DNA of 33,703 nucleotides from Actinomycetes bacterium (lineage in GTDB: Bacteria > Actinomycetota > Coriobacteriia > Coriobacteriales > Eggerthellaceae): assembly GCA_023395755.1 (NCBI GenBank), contig JAEWYG010000041.1, positions 1 through 33,703 on the forward strand, written 5' to 3'. Numbering within the stretch: position 1 is the first letter of the stretch; each line of letters begins with the position of its first letter. Below, in pieces: positions 32,440 to 33,703 of the stretch. Position numbers and translations under genes: made by a program. Below the pieces are notes generated by a model. That model did no database searches and was not told the origin of the DNA. It saw only the letters and a list, made by a program, of their open reading frames with translations.

Positions 32440-32467
32440 CTGGGCTGCCGCGAAAGCGGCAGCCCAG
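32440..32467 (+). terminator. GAAA-tetraloop hairpin between anchor and chaperone genes
   Basis: CTGGGCTGCCGC (32440-32451), GAAA, GCGGCAGCCCAG (32456-32467): twelve perfect pairs, no T-run. It is more likely an mRNA-stability or attenuating stem than a complete terminator, because the chaperone gene follows 36 bases later on the same strand. Confidence 0.55.
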
Positions 32468-32502
32468 CATTGCAGGCACGCAAAACGAAAGGAGATCGCA
32501 TT

Positions 32503-33198
32503 ATGATGACTCACCAAGAACTTCTCGATTTTTTCAACGAGAGCGCAAGCACCTATCGGTTTTTGTCTCAGGTGTTCTTTAAAGAACTGAACGAGCAAGC
32601 TATTGCAGAGCTAGCAGCAGCCAAGTACCCCACTGATACCGACAACGATTGTCTTAACCAGGGGTACCGTATGGTTCGCCGCTATTTCGCGTTTTCTGCA
32701 ACCGACCGGCGCGGACAACTTGCCTGTGAATACGCACGCATCTTTCTGGCCGCGGGCGTGTTCACGAAAGACCGTCAGACGGCGGTACCGTATGAATCGG
32801 TATTCGCTGGCGAAGATCACCTTATGATGAGTGATGCACGCGACGAGGTGGTCGCACGTTTTCTCGAAGACGGGTTTCAAGTCAACCCCGATTTGCATGA
32901 ACCCGAAGATCATCTGGCCTTCGAACTGGAATACCTCATTAACTTGAATGAACGTGCAAGCGTGTGGGCCCAAGCAAAAAACAAGGTTGAACTACGTCGT
33001 AACGTGATACGTCAGTTGGAATTCATCGAACAACACCTGCTGAACTGGATTCCCCTCCTGCGCCAGACCGCACAAGAATACGCCAAACTCACGTTCTACA
33101 CGGGCATGCTATTCGTGGCCCAAGGCACACTTGAACAGGGGCAAAACATACTGCGCGACATCGTGGAGCAACTCGACGGCACTAGTACCGCAGCGTAA
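32503..33198 (+). CDS. TorD/DmsD-family redox enzyme maturation chaperone
   Basis: 231 residues, all-helical and cytoplasmic. The family signature EPEDHLAFELEYLINL (about residues 145-160) and the preceding VPYESVFAGEDHLMM are present, followed by a long helix ending in FIEQHLLNWIPLL. Such chaperones bind the Tat signal of the molybdoenzyme, hold it until the molybdenum cofactor and cluster are inserted, and so prevent early export. The client here is almost certainly the catalytic subunit of this operon. AAAGGAGA precedes the ATG at 32503; the longer open frame from 32383 runs back into the anchor gene and is not used. Confidence 0.9.
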   Translation: MMTHQELLDFFNESASTYRFLSQVFFKELNEQAIAELAAAKYPTDTDNDCLNQGYRMVRRYFAFSATDRRGQLACEYARIFLAAGVFTKDRQTAVPYESVFAGEDHLMMSDARDEVVARFLEDGFQVNPDLHEPEDHLAFELEYLINLNERASVWAQAKNKVELRRNVIRQLEFIEQHLLNWIPLLRQTAQEYAKLTFYTGMLFVAQGTLEQGQNILRDIVEQLDGTSTAA

Positions 33199-33212
33199 CC
33201 GGAGACCTTGCC

Positions 33213-33703
33213 ATGTCAGCAAACAACCCAACCCGCAGAACGTTTGTCATCGGAGGGGCCACGCTGGTTGCAAGCGTGGTAGTGGGTGCAGGCATACGTC
33301 CCCTCGTTGCCCAAGCTAATGTACTACGCCCTCCCGGATCGGTTCCTGAAAGCGAATTTATGGCTCGCTGCATTAAATGCGAGCGATGCATTAGTGTGTG
33401 CCCCACCGGCGTACTGGAGCCCCTTAATATTGAAGGTGGGCTGTTGCAGGCACGCACTCCGGTACTCAATTTCACCAACAACAGCTGTACGTTTTGCGAC
33501 AAGTGTCGCGAGGTATGCCCTACTGCGGCCATTGGAGCTGTTGACCCTTACGCACCCGATCAGGGTCGTATTGGTGCCGCCATCCTCCACGAAGACCGCT
33601 GCTTGGCCTTTCTGGAAACTAACAGCTGCGGCCTCTGCGTTGAAGCATGCGCCTACGAGGCCCTTTCCTTTGATGCGGGGCGTCGCCCTGTTGTGGACAC
33701 GAC
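33213..33703 (+). CDS. NapG/MauM-like ferredoxin-type protein, exported (3' end cut by window)
   Basis: About 163 residues are visible and the frame runs off the right edge. A Tat-type signal TRRTFVIGG (7-15) leads into a hydrophobic stretch. Three cysteine groups follow: CIKCERCISVCP, CTFCDKCREVCP and CGLCVEACAYEAL (with a further cysteine in DRCLAF), as in NapG/MauM-type [4Fe-4S] proteins that relay electrons outside the membrane with NapH. It begins 15 bases after the chaperone stop, so it belongs to the same operon. A second ferredoxin route next to a DmsB/DmsC pair is unusual; a NapH-like gene just beyond the window is a testable expectation. Confidence 0.85.
   Translation, partial: MSANNPTRRTFVIGGATLVASVVVGAGIRPLVAQANVLRPPGSVPESEFMARCIKCERCISVCPTGVLEPLNIEGGLLQARTPVLNFTNNSCTFCDKCREVCPTAAIGAVDPYAPDQGRIGAAILHEDRCLAFLETNSCGLCVEACAYEALSFDAGRRPVVDT

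Overview
The window looks like a chromosome segment from a strictly anaerobic, gut- or mouth-type member of the Eggerthellaceae (Coriobacteriia, Actinomycetota). The basis is the mix of content: several secreted Tat-signal FAD reductases, each next to a LuxR regulator with about twelve membrane helices, a multihaem cytochrome, a DMSO-reductase-family molybdoenzyme operon, and an arginine-type amino acid module. The genus is inferred, not proven; a moderately GC-balanced relative such as Cryptobacterium would fit. I see no rRNA, tRNA, CRISPR array, insertion sequence or phage.

Layout. 1-4222: the 5' part of an RlmD/RumA-type rRNA methyltransferase and a GntR regulator (minus strand), divergent from a dimethylargininase (ddaH) and an arginine/ornithine-type antiporter. 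The ddaH promoter is covered by GTATAC boxes that probably bind the GntR protein. 4336-6165: a small YvlD-like membrane protein and an lrgA-lrgB pair, with two long inverted repeats between them. 6269-8314 (minus): iron-type alcohol dehydrogenase and a ZIP metal transporter, preceded by a 600-base non-coding stretch rich in alternative hairpins. 8937-10896: an OFA-type carboxylate transporter and a convergent AlkA-like glycosylase.

11032-25596 is a respiratory reductase region. It holds a flavoprotein and a hexahaem cytochrome c (minus) divergent from LuxR-1; a frameshifted cyclophilin and an unrecognised gene; LuxR-2 downstream of an FMN+FAD reductase; a third flavoprotein divergent from LuxR-3; and a DUF4405-type membrane cytochrome with a long outside tail ending in four cysteines. 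The likely logic is that each membrane LuxR senses a small molecule and switches on its neighbouring reductase, which uses that molecule as electron acceptor. The cytochromes would carry electrons from the membrane to the secreted flavoproteins. Each flavoprotein promoter region has its own, unrelated dyad.

25720-27966 carries a PF06541-type membrane protein and an unrecognised 202-residue protein. 28205-33703 is a molybdoenzyme operon: Tat-exported catalytic subunit, four-cluster ferredoxin subunit, DmsC-like anchor, TorD-like chaperone and the start of a NapG-like ferredoxin that runs off the edge. Its substrate cannot be read from sequence; the catechol dehydroxylase / transhydroxylase side of the family is one possibility.

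Many start codons were reassigned here on the basis of ribosome binding sites. Two genes, at the extreme left and extreme right, are cut by the window.
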